A stretch of DNA of 15,792 bases from Oscillospiraceae bacterium (GTDB lineage Bacteria > Bacillota > Clostridia > Oscillospirales > Oscillospiraceae), in the NCBI GenBank assembly GCA_020025655.1, contig JAHHRR010000041.1, positions 1 through 15,792 of the forward strand, in the 5' to 3' direction. Positions 7,592 to 14,895 of the stretch are shown here, one piece after another. The position numbers and the translations under genes are program-made. How positions within the stretch are numbered: position 1 is the first letter of the stretch; each line of letters opens with the position of its first letter. The notes beneath the pieces were generated by a model. That model saw only the letters and a program-made list of their open reading frames with translations. It did not search any database and was not told the DNA's origin.

Positions 7592-8743
7592 TCATTTCAC
7601 CTCCACTTTTGAAGCAGCTGCTTCCTGCTCTGCAATACGGCTGAGTTCTTCCTGTGTGCTCTTTACTACCAGCTTCTGACGATAGCCGGAAAGGAACTGT
7701 TCAGCGGCAAAGAACACGAAGATAACAGCCTGCAGAATATCAATAAGCTGTGCAGGAACACCGCAGTATGTAGACATAAGGCTGCATCCCTTATTAAGAT
7801 AAGACATAAAGAATGCGGCAAGAGGAACAAACAATGGATTATTTCCCGCAAGAATTGCAACCGTAATACCGGTCCAGCCATAGCCCGGCAGACCCGTCCA
7901 GTTAAAGGTATTGTAACGGCCGAGCATCTCGATACCGCCGCCCATACCTGCAAGCAGTCCGCCGATCACCTGAGACAGGATGATGATTGCTCCGACTTTC
8001 ATGCCGGAATACATAGCAAAATCCTTGTTTATACCGATCATGCGGATGGCATATCCCCAGCGTGTGCGGTACATGAACAGTGCAACCAGCACCACGAAAA
8101 TAAGAGCAACTACAAATCCCCAGGAGAGCTTTGAGCCGTTATTTATAAGCTGCGGAAGTGCTGCATGGGGCTGAATTTCATAGGTCATGATCTGACCCTT
8201 GCTCTTATCTGCCAGATGGCTGTTAAGGAGATATTTTATAAAATACATAATGACGTAGTTGAGCATAAGGGAGTTAACCATTTCACTTACGCCAAGCCTT
8301 GCCTTGAGTACAGCGGGAATCAGCATTGTGATACCTACTGCAATTGCGCCCAGAAGTATTGCCACGACAGGCAGTACAACAGGAGGCAGGGGGCAGTATA
8401 TTGCAACAAGTGCTGCAACAAATGCGCCCAGCATAACGCCGCCTTCAGTACCGAGGTTAAACTGGTTTGCGGAGAACATTACGCAGGTACCGAGACCTGT
8501 AAAGATAATCGGTATCATTGCAGCGAAAACGTCAGATATATTCTTTACGCTTATACCGCCCTTGTTTTTAAGCAGCGGTCCCAGCAGAAGCTTTTTCATC
8601 GCTCCGCCGGTCTGTGAAAGCTTTTCGGCAATTCCGTCGCCGTTGGCGGAAACAAATATCAGCAGTGCAGCGACCAGAAGTGCAATTAAAATTGCAGTCA
8701 GTCCTCTGACCAGACTGAATATCATTTTTCTTTTTTTATTCAT
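7592..8743 (-). CDS. Nucleoside ABC transporter permease, NupP-like
   Basis: This 383-residue polytopic permease is the longer partner in the pair, as usual for NupP/YufP-type proteins. An N-terminal span (about 10-32) is followed by a 40-residue external loop, then the conserved NQFNLGTEGGVMLGA (93-107), the counterpart of the NIGLEG motif in the other permease, and GVSEMVNSLMLNY (151-163). A long periplasmic-type loop (about 173-208) and further spans precede a charged cytoplasmic tail ending KVEVK. ATG 8743 overlaps the ATPase gene by eight bases, with AGGAGGG upstream inside that gene. It works with the NupQ-like protein, the double ATPase and the BMP lipoprotein of the same operon. Confidence 0.9.
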   Translation of the reverse strand: MNKKRKMIFSLVRGLTAILIALLVAALLIFVSANGDGIAEKLSQTGGAMKKLLLGPLLKNKGGISVKNISDVFAAMIPIIFTGLGTCVMFSANQFNLGTEGGVMLGAFVAALVAIYCPLPPVVLPVVAILLGAIAVGITMLIPAVLKARLGVSEMVNSLMLNYVIMYFIKYLLNSHLADKSKGQIMTYEIQPHAALPQLINNGSKLSWGFVVALIFVVLVALFMYRTRWGYAIRMIGINKDFAMYSGMKVGAIIILSQVIGGLLAGMGGGIEMLGRYNTFNWTGLPGYGWTGITVAILAGNNPLFVPLAAFFMSYLNKGCSLMSTYCGVPAQLIDILQAVIFVFFAAEQFLSGYRQKLVVKSTQEELSRIAEQEAAASKVEVK

Positions 8744-10295
8744 GGCAGACCCTCCTGATTTGCTCGGGCGACTGCTCTTTCAGGCCCAGCATATACTCGC
8801 CCATGATTTCATCATTGAGCTCTGAAGTGTCCTCAAAATAGGCACAGATTCTGCCTCCGTACATAACAATAAGGCTGTCGGAAAGCTCCATAACCTCGTT
8901 AAGGTCGGCAGAAACCAGAAGAACCGCTATACCTGATCGTGACAGCTCCACCAGTTTATTATGTATGAACTCTTCTGCGCCTACATCAATGCCTCGTGTA
9001 GGCTGGTCGGCAATAATGAGACTGGGATTATTGGAAAATTCTCTTGCAACAACCACCTTCTGAATGTTGCCGCCGGAGAGGTTATCTACTCTCTGGTTCT
9101 GGCTTTTGCAGAGAACGGTATATTCGTCTATAAGCTGGTCGGCTTCCTCACGGATTTTCTTCATATCGAAAAGCAGACCCTTATTCAGCTTCTTATCACC
9201 ACAGCGGTCACTTATAAGGTTTTCCTGAATGCTGGCTGCGCCGGCAATGCCGTAAAGCATTCTGTCCTCAGGTACAAGTGACACTCCCTTTGAACGGATT
9301 TTTCTCTGTGACAGTCCCAGAATACTCTCTCCGTTAACCGTAACCGTACCGGCATTGGGAGTATTCAGGTTAAAGAGCATATCCACCAGTTCTTTTTGTC
9401 CGTTGCTTTCGACACCGGCTATGCCAAGTATCTCACCTCTGCGAACAGAGAAGGATACCTTATCCAGCATCTTTTTGCCCCACTCATTCACATATTCCAG
9501 ATCACGCACCCGCAGAACCTCTTCACCGGGCTTGGCACGCTCTTTCTGTACTTTAAGCACAACATCACGACCGACCATAAGACGGGATATCTTCTCCGGC
9601 GTAACATCTGAGGTATTGTAAACACCCATGGAATGTCCGCTTCTGAGAATGGTCATGCGATCGGTTATCTGCATAATCTCGTTAAGCTTATGGGATATAA
9701 ATATAATGGTGTAGCCCTGATTTTTAAGGTTTATAAGTTCCTTAAAAAGCTCAGCAGTTTCCTGAGTTGTCAGAACTGCGGTAGGCTCATCCAAAATCAA
9801 AATCTTTGCACCACGGACAAGGGCTTTAAGTATCTCCACCTTCTGCTTCATGCCGACGGGGATATCCATTACCTTTGCATTCGGGTCCACGGGAAGATTG
9901 AATTTCTTAGAAAATTCCTCCGTGATTTCCACGGCTTTTTTGCGGTCTATAAACAGACCTGATTTTTTGGGCACCATACCCAGAACCATATTTTCAGCAA
10001 CCGTAAGGCTGGGAACCAGCATGAAGTGCTGATGCACCATACCGATGCCGTTGGCAATAGCCACATTAGGCGAGCTCAGGTTGAGCTTTTTGCCGTTTAC
10101 AATTATTTCTCCCGACGTAGGCTGTTCAAGACCGAACAGCATTTTAACCAAAGTAGATTTACCGGCACCATTTTCACCCATCAGAGCATGGATTTCACCT
10201 TTTTTTACAAAGAAGTCCACATTCTGGTTTGCAGCAATACCGTTGGGGTAAACTTTGGTAATCCCCTTCATTTGAACTGCATATTCCTCTGCCAT
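8736..10295 (-). CDS. Nucleoside ABC transporter ATPase, two fused nucleotide-binding domains, NupO-like
   Basis: This 519-residue cytoplasmic ATPase powers the transporter. Domain 1 (about 5-245) has Walker A GENGAGKST (40-48), Walker B ILILDEPT (165-172) and switch H202, but a degenerate signature PVGMKQK (146-152). Domain 2 (about 260-505) has a degenerate Walker A GVESNGQKE (294-302), a canonical LSGGNIQK (406-413), and ADQPTRG in place of DEPT, so the catalytic Glu is Gln. Thus one composite site is canonical and the other degenerate, as usual for RbsA/NupO-type fused ATPases. ATG 10295 has AAGGAGA upstream. It sits between the binding-protein gene, separated by a stem-loop, and the two permeases. 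Confidence 0.94.
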   Translation of the reverse strand: MAEEYAVQMKGITKVYPNGIAANQNVDFFVKKGEIHALMGENGAGKSTLVKMLFGLEQPTSGEIIVNGKKLNLSSPNVAIANGIGMVHQHFMLVPSLTVAENMVLGMVPKKSGLFIDRKKAVEITEEFSKKFNLPVDPNAKVMDIPVGMKQKVEILKALVRGAKILILDEPTAVLTTQETAELFKELINLKNQGYTIIFISHKLNEIMQITDRMTILRSGHSMGVYNTSDVTPEKISRLMVGRDVVLKVQKERAKPGEEVLRVRDLEYVNEWGKKMLDKVSFSVRRGEILGIAGVESNGQKELVDMLFNLNTPNAGTVTVNGESILGLSQRKIRSKGVSLVPEDRMLYGIAGAASIQENLISDRCGDKKLNKGLLFDMKKIREEADQLIDEYTVLCKSQNQRVDNLSGGNIQKVVVAREFSNNPSLIIADQPTRGIDVGAEEFIHNKLVELSRSGIAVLLVSADLNEVMELSDSLIVMYGGRICAYFEDTSELNDEIMGEYMLGLKEQSPEQIRRVCHE

Positions 10296-10368
10296 GAGAG
10301 ACTCTCCTTCCGAATCCTCCTAGTTTGGGGTATGCCTCAACCCCGGAATTTTCCCCGTATATTTAATA

Positions 10369-10396
10369 AGAGGGGGCTGGGAACCCAGCCCCCTCT
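10369..10396 (-). terminator. Stem-loop after the binding-protein gene, attenuator or 3' stabiliser
   Basis: AGAGGGGGCTGGG (10369-10381) and CCCAGCCCCCTCT (10384-10396) form a 13-bp perfect GC-rich stem between the lipoprotein stop and the ATPase start. On the minus strand the following bases are TATTAAATA, not a clean T-run, so read-through is likely. Such hairpins commonly keep binding-protein mRNA in excess over transporter mRNA. Confidence 0.6.
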
Positions 10397-10433
10397 GACT
10401 TTCAGGGATTATATTTTACTTAGTTATTCGCAA

Positions 10434-11612
10434 TCAGGGACGGACAGCGTCACGCATCTCGATGACCTTATCCTGATCGTCCATAGCGGAAACAACAACG
10501 ATGGAGCCATCCTTGATGCCTGCCTCAGCAGCCTCAATAGCGGTCTTTACTTCATCGCTTGCATACTTTTCAAAGTTCTTGTCGGTAACGAGGCCGACAC
10601 CGCCCTCTGCAAGACCCAGAGTAACCTCAGTACCCCAGTGCTCGTTGCCTGCATCCAGCTCATCGAATACCCAAACCAGAGAGTTACCGATGTTCTTCAG
10701 GCCGGAGGTAAGGGTGATAGCTGCAAGGTCAGGGCTGAAGGTCAGCTCCTGGTCGGAGTCAACACCGAGGAAGTATGCCTTGCCGGCTTCCAGAGCAGCC
10801 TCAGCTGCGCCGTTACCGGAGTTACCTGCAACGCCCCAGATGACGTCGCACTTGTTGTCGTTGATCATGGACAGACCGTATTCCTTAGCGATAGCGGTAT
10901 CAACATAGTCGTTGGTGTAACGGGTATCAACCTTGATGTCGGGGTTAATGGACTGTGCGCCCTGAATGTAACCGGCGAGGAAGTCATTGATAACGGGAGA
11001 GTCAACGCCGCCGACAAAGCCGATAACTGCATCCTCATTGATGTTCTCAATGCCGGTGTCAGTGGTAACTGCTGCAGCATAAATGCCCATGAGGTAGCCC
11101 AGGTCATTCTGCTTGTAGGTCAGGTTCAGAACATTTGCGTTAACGCCTACATAAGTGTTATCATCGAAGATAACGTACTTCTGGTCGGGATATGCAGTAG
11201 CAACTTCCTTCAGGTAGTCGGGCATCTGATAAGTACCGCAGACGATAACATCATAGCTGCCGTCCTCGGAAACTTCATACAGGGTCTCGAGCCACTTAGG
11301 CTGATCCTCTGCCAGACCGCCCATCTCGGTTACGGTAAGTGTAATGCGACCTGCATCTTCCAGTTCCTTGAGTCCGCTCATTGCGGAATCGAAGAAGGAC
11401 TTGTCGCCCAGGTTGCCGTTAACAAGATATGCAACATTGTATACCTTGCCGTCTTCTGCGGGCTCAGCAGCGTCCTCTGCGGGAGCCTCGTCTGCGGGTG
11501 CGTCAGCAGCTGCATCCTCAGCAGGTGCTTCTTCTGCGGGAGCTTTCTCGCCGCACGCTGCCAGAGACAGCATCATCATAAGTGCAAGAATCAGAGCTAA
11601 AAATTTTTTCAC
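10434..11612 (-). CDS. BMP-family nucleoside-binding lipoprotein
   Basis: This 392-residue extracytoplasmic binding protein is anchored by a lipid. The N-terminus MKKFLALILALMMMLSLAAC is a type II signal peptide with lipobox LAAC and lipidated C20. A low-complexity Ala/Pro/Glu/Asp linker follows (about 24-57), then the Bmp/Med-type ligand domain from YNVAYLVNGNLGDKSFFDSA to the end. PF02608 proteins such as PnrA and NupN bind purine nucleosides, which fits the hydrolases and deaminase here. The start is GTG (11612-11610), with GGAGGG (11625-11620) seven bases before it and no better ATG. It is the first gene of the transporter operon, under a strong promoter at 11679-11707, and is followed by a hairpin. 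The linker is longer than in many homologues and probably only a spacer from the wall. Confidence 0.93.
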   Translation of the reverse strand: MKKFLALILALMMMLSLAACGEKAPAEEAPAEDAAADAPADEAPAEDAAEPAEDGKVYNVAYLVNGNLGDKSFFDSAMSGLKELEDAGRITLTVTEMGGLAEDQPKWLETLYEVSEDGSYDVIVCGTYQMPDYLKEVATAYPDQKYVIFDDNTYVGVNANVLNLTYKQNDLGYLMGIYAAAVTTDTGIENINEDAVIGFVGGVDSPVINDFLAGYIQGAQSINPDIKVDTRYTNDYVDTAIAKEYGLSMINDNKCDVIWGVAGNSGNGAAEAALEAGKAYFLGVDSDQELTFSPDLAAITLTSGLKNIGNSLVWVFDELDAGNEHWGTEVTLGLAEGGVGLVTDKNFEKYASDEVKTAIEAAEAGIKDGSIVVVSAMDDQDKVIEMRDAVRP

Positions 11613-11645
11613 TTTGTTACCCTCCTGTGAAATTTTGTTTTACAG

Positions 11646-11669
11646 AATCCGACCCTCAAAAATCGGATT
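11646..11669 (-). other. Leader hairpin of the nucleoside-transport mRNA
   Basis: AATCCGA (11646-11652) pairs with TCGGATT (11663-11669) across a ten-base loop. It falls within the first bases of the leftward transcript, about 20 bases before the Shine-Dalgarno. It could affect mRNA stability. No T-run follows, so it is not a terminator. Confidence 0.45.
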
Positions 11670-11686
11670 ATTATGTTTATAATAAT
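11667..11686. promoter_or_regulatory. Candidate operator: perfect inverted repeat over the -10 and start site
   Basis: ATTATTAT (11667-11674), GTTT, ATAATAAT (11679-11686) is an exact 8-bp inverted repeat covering the -10 hexamer and the predicted transcription start. A repressor bound here would block the promoter. AT-rich repeats arise by chance more readily, so this is tentative. Confidence 0.4.
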
Positions 11687-11707
11687 CGCTTTACAGTAAT
11701 TTGTCAA
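11679..11707 (-). promoter_or_regulatory. Predicted sigma-A promoter of the nucleoside-transport operon
   Basis: Minus strand: consensus TTGACA (11707-11702), 17 bases, TATTAT (11684-11679). Eleven of twelve hexamer bases match. It gives a leader of about 60 bases before the GTG at 11612. Confidence 0.8.
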
Positions 11708-11860
11708 TCTTCACTTTGTGCAGGTTATCAAATATGCCCATGTTTATATCCCCTGATTTATCAAGCTTTTTAATATATCCTACAAGCTTGCAGTTTTTTT
11801 AGGAGAATTTGTGTATTTTCGTTTGCGGGTGTAAATTGTATGGGAAATTTCTATTTGCTG

Positions 11861-11869
11861 TGTTATAAT
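11861..11869 (+). promoter_or_regulatory. Extended -10 promoter of the adenosine deaminase gene
   Basis: TGTTATAAT combines a consensus TATAAT (11864-11869) with the upstream TG of an extended -10. The base -35 region (TGGGAA at 11841) is poor, which an extended -10 can compensate for. The leader to the ATG at 11949 is about 73 bases. Confidence 0.65.
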
Positions 11870-11948
11870 GTTCAACGTCAAAATAATTAGATTTTCAATG
11901 TGCGGCTCATACAGCAAAAATCCTGTATTTTGAAAGGAAGATTTACCT

Positions 11949-12965
11949 ATGTCTTTTGAAAATATCTGTAAAATAGACCTGCATCTTCATCTGGACGGTT
12001 CAGTTCTGCCCGAAACCCTTTGGGAGCTTGCTGCAGCTCAGGGTGTCAAAGCTCCGGCTGACAGTCTTGAGGATTACATTCAATACATAAAGGTGCGCCG
12101 AAACTGCGGCAGCGTTAACAGCTATCTGGAAATGTTCGATCTTCCCGTCGCTGTTATGCAGGATTTTGAAAGCATCAGCCGTATTACAAAAGAACTTATA
12201 GAGCTGCTTTATGCTCAGGGGCTTTCCTATGCCGAAATCCGCTTTGCACCGCAGCTTCATACTCAAAAAAATCTGAGTCAGTCTCAGGCTGTGGAGGCTG
12301 TTCTGCACGGCCGTGAGGCTGCACGTAAAACCTGTCCCGATTTTGAGACAGGCATCCTGTGCTGTATGATGTGTGTAGGCACAGAGCAGGCAAACTGGGC
12401 CGAAAACGCCGAGACAGTTGAGGTATGCGGAAAATATCTGGGAAAAGGTGTTGTCGGCCTTGACCTTGCAGGTGCAGAGGGCATTGTGCCTTTGAGGAAT
12501 TTTGCCCCGCTGTTTAAAAGAGCATCTGAGCTTAATATTCCCTTTACCTGCCATGCAGGTGACAGTCAGGGAGCCGAAACAGTGCGTGATGCCATGGATT
12601 TCGGCGCTAAGCGCATCGGCCACGGTCATCATATTTTTGAAAATCCAGAGCTTGTGGAACGGGCAATAAAAGAAGGCATCGCCATAGAGGTCTGCCCCAC
12701 CAGCAACATGCAGTGCCTTACTCAGCCCTCCTATGCTCAGCATCCCGCAAAAAAGCTTCTGGATATGGGGCTTAAAGTAACCATAAATACCGACAACATG
12801 ACATTTGCCGGTGTAAATCTTGACGATGAATACCGCCATTGCCTTAACGATATGGGATTTACGGAAGCCGATCTTGTAAAGCTGAGCGAAAACTCTATAA
12901 ACGCTTCTTTTATGCCCGAAAGTCTCAGGACATCTCTTTTAAACAAGCTTCATTCCATGAACTGA
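11949..12965 (+). CDS. add: Adenosine deaminase
   Basis: This 338-residue cytoplasmic TIM-barrel metalloenzyme deaminates adenosine to inosine and ammonia. Zinc ligands are seen as H12 and H14 (DLHLHLDGS), H202 (CHAGD) and D282 (INTDN). RIGHG (222-226) supplies the catalytic His, and EVCPTSN (247-253) is a family block. Two differences stand out: the family HAGE is HAGD here, so the catalytic Glu is D205, and the second Asp of TDD is N283. TDN is found in a subgroup of bacterial deaminases, but HAGD is less usual and could alter rate or substrate. Length is normal. ATG 11949 follows AGGAAG (11935-11940). It is transcribed divergently from the nucleoside operon, and its product inosine is a substrate for the hydrolases. 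Confidence 0.9.
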   Translation: MSFENICKIDLHLHLDGSVLPETLWELAAAQGVKAPADSLEDYIQYIKVRRNCGSVNSYLEMFDLPVAVMQDFESISRITKELIELLYAQGLSYAEIRFAPQLHTQKNLSQSQAVEAVLHGREAARKTCPDFETGILCCMMCVGTEQANWAENAETVEVCGKYLGKGVVGLDLAGAEGIVPLRNFAPLFKRASELNIPFTCHAGDSQGAETVRDAMDFGAKRIGHGHHIFENPELVERAIKEGIAIEVCPTSNMQCLTQPSYAQHPAKKLLDMGLKVTINTDNMTFAGVNLDDEYRHCLNDMGFTEADLVKLSENSINASFMPESLRTSLLNKLHSMN

Positions 12966-12990
12966 TGCTACATTATAATATATAAAACAA

Positions 12991-13016
12991 AAACCGCCTG
13001 AACAGGCGGTTTTTTT
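12991..13016 (+). terminator. Rho-independent terminator of the adenosine deaminase gene
   Basis: ACCGCCT and AGGCGGT pair around GAAC, with A bases before and seven T after. The A-run upstream also lets it work leftwards for the convergent membrane-protein gene. It differs from the galT terminator by one loop base. Confidence 0.92.
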
Positions 13017-13083
13017 CTGTTTCATATTCTTTTGCATTTTGGTCAAAAGCAGGTAAAGACAGTCTAATTGATTTTCCGTACGT

Positions 13084-14328
13084 TCATCTGTTTCTGTCTG
13101 AAACCTTTTGACTTCTTTTCTTTTTTCTCGGTTCATCCTTTGGTGCAAAGGCTGCCTCGTACTCCTGCCGAATATCCGATATATCATGGGTAAGCAGATA
13201 TCTCAGCTTTTCTTCAGGTTCTTGTATTTCAGGCAAAATGGCATTGTACTTTTCCGCAATGGATGTCTGCGCACAGGATAAGGGAATGGAAACCTGAGCA
13301 ATCTGAACCAGAGCTTTTTTCATTTCATCTTTTCGTTCTCGCTCCAGATAAACAGAGGTCTTGCGGGTTTGAAACTGGATTCCGTTTAAATAGGAAAATA
13401 CAATGCGGCTTGCCTTTCTGTTAATCCCGCCGCTAGTTACAGCAGTACACTGCACAGTCCCTCCAAGCAGAAGCTTTCTGGAAATCAGCATCCCCTCCAC
13501 GAACATCCAGTTTTCGCTGACTAAAACCGGCATATACTTTTTCATATCCTCATCTTCAAAGGGGAACAGCTCAAATTTTTCTCCTTGCAGCAGTTGTTCT
13601 ATGCTCTGTCTGGAAAGCACCTTGTTTAAGACAGGCACACACTGGCACGGTGTTGTGACATAGCGCCACGCTTTTCGGGCGGTCAATGCAGCCACGGCCA
13701 GAAGCAGCAAAATAACACCCAGCGTACCTGCTTCCGGTTTATGATAAAATGCGATTATCCCCATAATTGCTATTACCGGACAAGAGAGCCACATGGCAGC
13801 AGCAAAAAACCGTTTCAAAGGCAAAAAGCGAACCCACTCCATCCGGCGCAGTTGCCTGCTGCTGAATGCCTGAGCATCATCTATTTCAGAATTCCGAGAT
13901 ACAAGGCCTCTTGTGATGGCTCGTCCAATGGCCGGCGGAATATTAGCCAGAGCGAACAATCCGCCCACAAGGGCAGTCATAAACCAAAGCACCCCCGATT
14001 TGGGACCGCACAGAACATTCACCCAAAACGCAAGGAAAAGTCCAAGCACCAGTATTCCATGCCGCTTTTGCTGTGTTTTCAGCCGGTATATCCCGTAGCT
14101 GCTTAAAACCAGCAGTGTTCCGGACAGCCAGCCGCACAAAAACCAGCACGGTGGTACGGAAAACACTCCCCACGGAGTAAGCATAAGGGATTTGCCCTGA
14201 AGGAATTCGATATTTCCGCTGATTCCGGCATATTCAAAAAACACCATGCAGGCTGCCGAAACTGCCGCAAGGACTGAAAGTGGAAGGATAAAACCTTGCT
14301 TATTGAGTTCACATCGTTGTTTTTTCAT
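13084..14328 (-). CDS. Multi-spanning membrane protein of unknown function
   Basis: This 414-residue protein is one I do not recognise. Likely membrane segments lie at about 12-32, 58-80, 91-108, 112-130, 172-194 and 201-217. After these comes a soluble cytoplasmic C-terminal half (about 225-414) rich in beta-type segments (ENWMFVEGMLISRKLLLGG, IVFSYLNGIQFQ), then helices and a very basic tail (EPRKKKRSQKVSDRNR). Residues 47-66 (LTPWGVFSVPPCW) and 97-117 (LAFWVNVLCG..LWFM) faintly recall TspO/MBR motifs 'LTPPGWVF..W' and 'LLLN..W', but spacing and key prolines are not convincing. ATG 14328 has AAGGAG seven bases upstream. It forms a single-gene unit convergent with adenosine deaminase. Confidence 0.75.
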   Translation of the reverse strand: MKKQRCELNKQGFILPLSVLAAVSAACMVFFEYAGISGNIEFLQGKSLMLTPWGVFSVPPCWFLCGWLSGTLLVLSSYGIYRLKTQQKRHGILVLGLFLAFWVNVLCGPKSGVLWFMTALVGGLFALANIPPAIGRAITRGLVSRNSEIDDAQAFSSRQLRRMEWVRFLPLKRFFAAAMWLSCPVIAIMGIIAFYHKPEAGTLGVILLLLAVAALTARKAWRYVTTPCQCVPVLNKVLSRQSIEQLLQGEKFELFPFEDEDMKKYMPVLVSENWMFVEGMLISRKLLLGGTVQCTAVTSGGINRKASRIVFSYLNGIQFQTRKTSVYLERERKDEMKKALVQIAQVSIPLSCAQTSIAEKYNAILPEIQEPEEKLRYLLTHDISDIRQEYEAAFAPKDEPRKKKRSQKVSDRNR

Positions 14329-14456
14329 TTATGCACTCCTTCTTTGTATACGGTAAAGCCGCAGGTGCCCCGCATTGCCAAAAAGCTATATTCTCCGGTA
14401 AGAAATGACCGGTTCCTTTAAAAGGTAATTGATTAAATATACCGGAAATTGGCTTT

Positions 14457-14462
14457 ATTATA
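14457..14462 (-). promoter_or_regulatory. Predicted -10 of the membrane-protein gene
   Basis: TATAAT on the minus strand (14462-14457), about 130 bases before the start at 14328. No good -35 is seen at 16-18 bases, so this is weak. Confidence 0.35.
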
Positions 14463-14797
14463 CAATATCCGTACAGGCAAGTATAGAAATATTTTTAAAG
14501 GAGAATATTTTTCCCGCTCTGTAATTGTCTGTTTGTATTTTCAAAAGGAATGCCTATATATCTTTTGACGAACTGACCGTTGCTCTGGTCGTAAATGTAC
14601 TTGTCTATTCCAGAATCCTTCAGTATAATATATTTACACTTATGCCGCTTATTTCCCGATTACCAACCTTTGTTATAACTTATTATCAGATTTTTCTTCC
14701 CTTGTATTTCCCCTTATGAGCCTTTGAAGGAAGCCCCGCTATGAAATAAGCGCAAGGTGAACGTAATGCAGGTACTTTACTATCTGATTCATTGCCG

Positions 14798-14826
14798 GTG
14801 ACCCTCTGGAATGGCTGCAATACAAT
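14798..14826 (+). promoter_or_regulatory. Predicted promoter of the 198-residue protein gene, inside an inverted repeat
   Basis: GTGACC (14798-14803), 17 bases, TACAAT (14821-14826): four and five matches. GGCTGCA (14813-14819) and TGCAGCC (14833-14839) form a perfect inverted repeat flanking the -10 and start site, possibly a regulator-binding site. Confidence 0.45.
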
Positions 14827-14895
14827 CACCACTGCAGCCTGCGCACAATGATAAAGGATAATCGGAAAATTACCGCAGAAAACAAGGAGCACATT

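Larger units (their letters stand above)
11613..11948. promoter_or_regulatory. Divergent intergenic control region between binding-protein and adenosine deaminase genes
   Basis: A 336-base AT-rich region contains the leftward promoter (11679-11707), its leader hairpin, an inverted repeat over the -10, and the rightward extended -10 promoter (11861-11869). About 150 bases between the promoters show no gene. I compared it by eye with the purine riboswitch core and found no match. Shared regulation of the two units is likely but not shown. Confidence 0.7.
14329..14895. other. 567-base spacer between divergent genes
   Basis: This AT-rich region has no convincing complete gene. At the left, near the membrane-protein gene, CCGGT occurs inverted (CCGGT..ACCGG, about 14395-14412), with another ACCGG near 14441. 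A minus-strand -10 lies at 14457-14462. From about 14665 down to 14495 the minus strand has a start-less open frame of about 55 codons (including YDQSNGQFVKRYIGIPFE), possibly the end of a decayed gene. The right end holds the promoter of the next gene. Confidence 0.5.

Noticed and set aside
10026..11600. Long plus-strand open frame (524 codons) opposite the lipoprotein gene
   Set aside because: It is antisense to a clear lipoprotein with lipobox and strong ribosome site; its length reflects the biased codon use of the highly expressed gene opposite.
11613..11948. Purine riboswitch in the divergent region
   Set aside because: No match by eye to the conserved purine riboswitch junction and loop bases on either strand; only simple hairpins are present.
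12000..12839. Minus-strand 279-codon open frame opposite adenosine deaminase
   Set aside because: It lies wholly inside a motif-complete deaminase and has no recognisable domain or ribosome site.
12991..13016. Near-identical terminators at 3242 and 12991 as evidence of duplication
   Set aside because: Short CCGCCTG/CAGGCGG terminators recur widely and easily; flanking sequences are unrelated.
14525..14719. Plus-strand 64-codon hydrophobic frame
   Set aside because: No ribosome site and AT-driven hydrophobicity; the minus strand reads more like protein remnant here.
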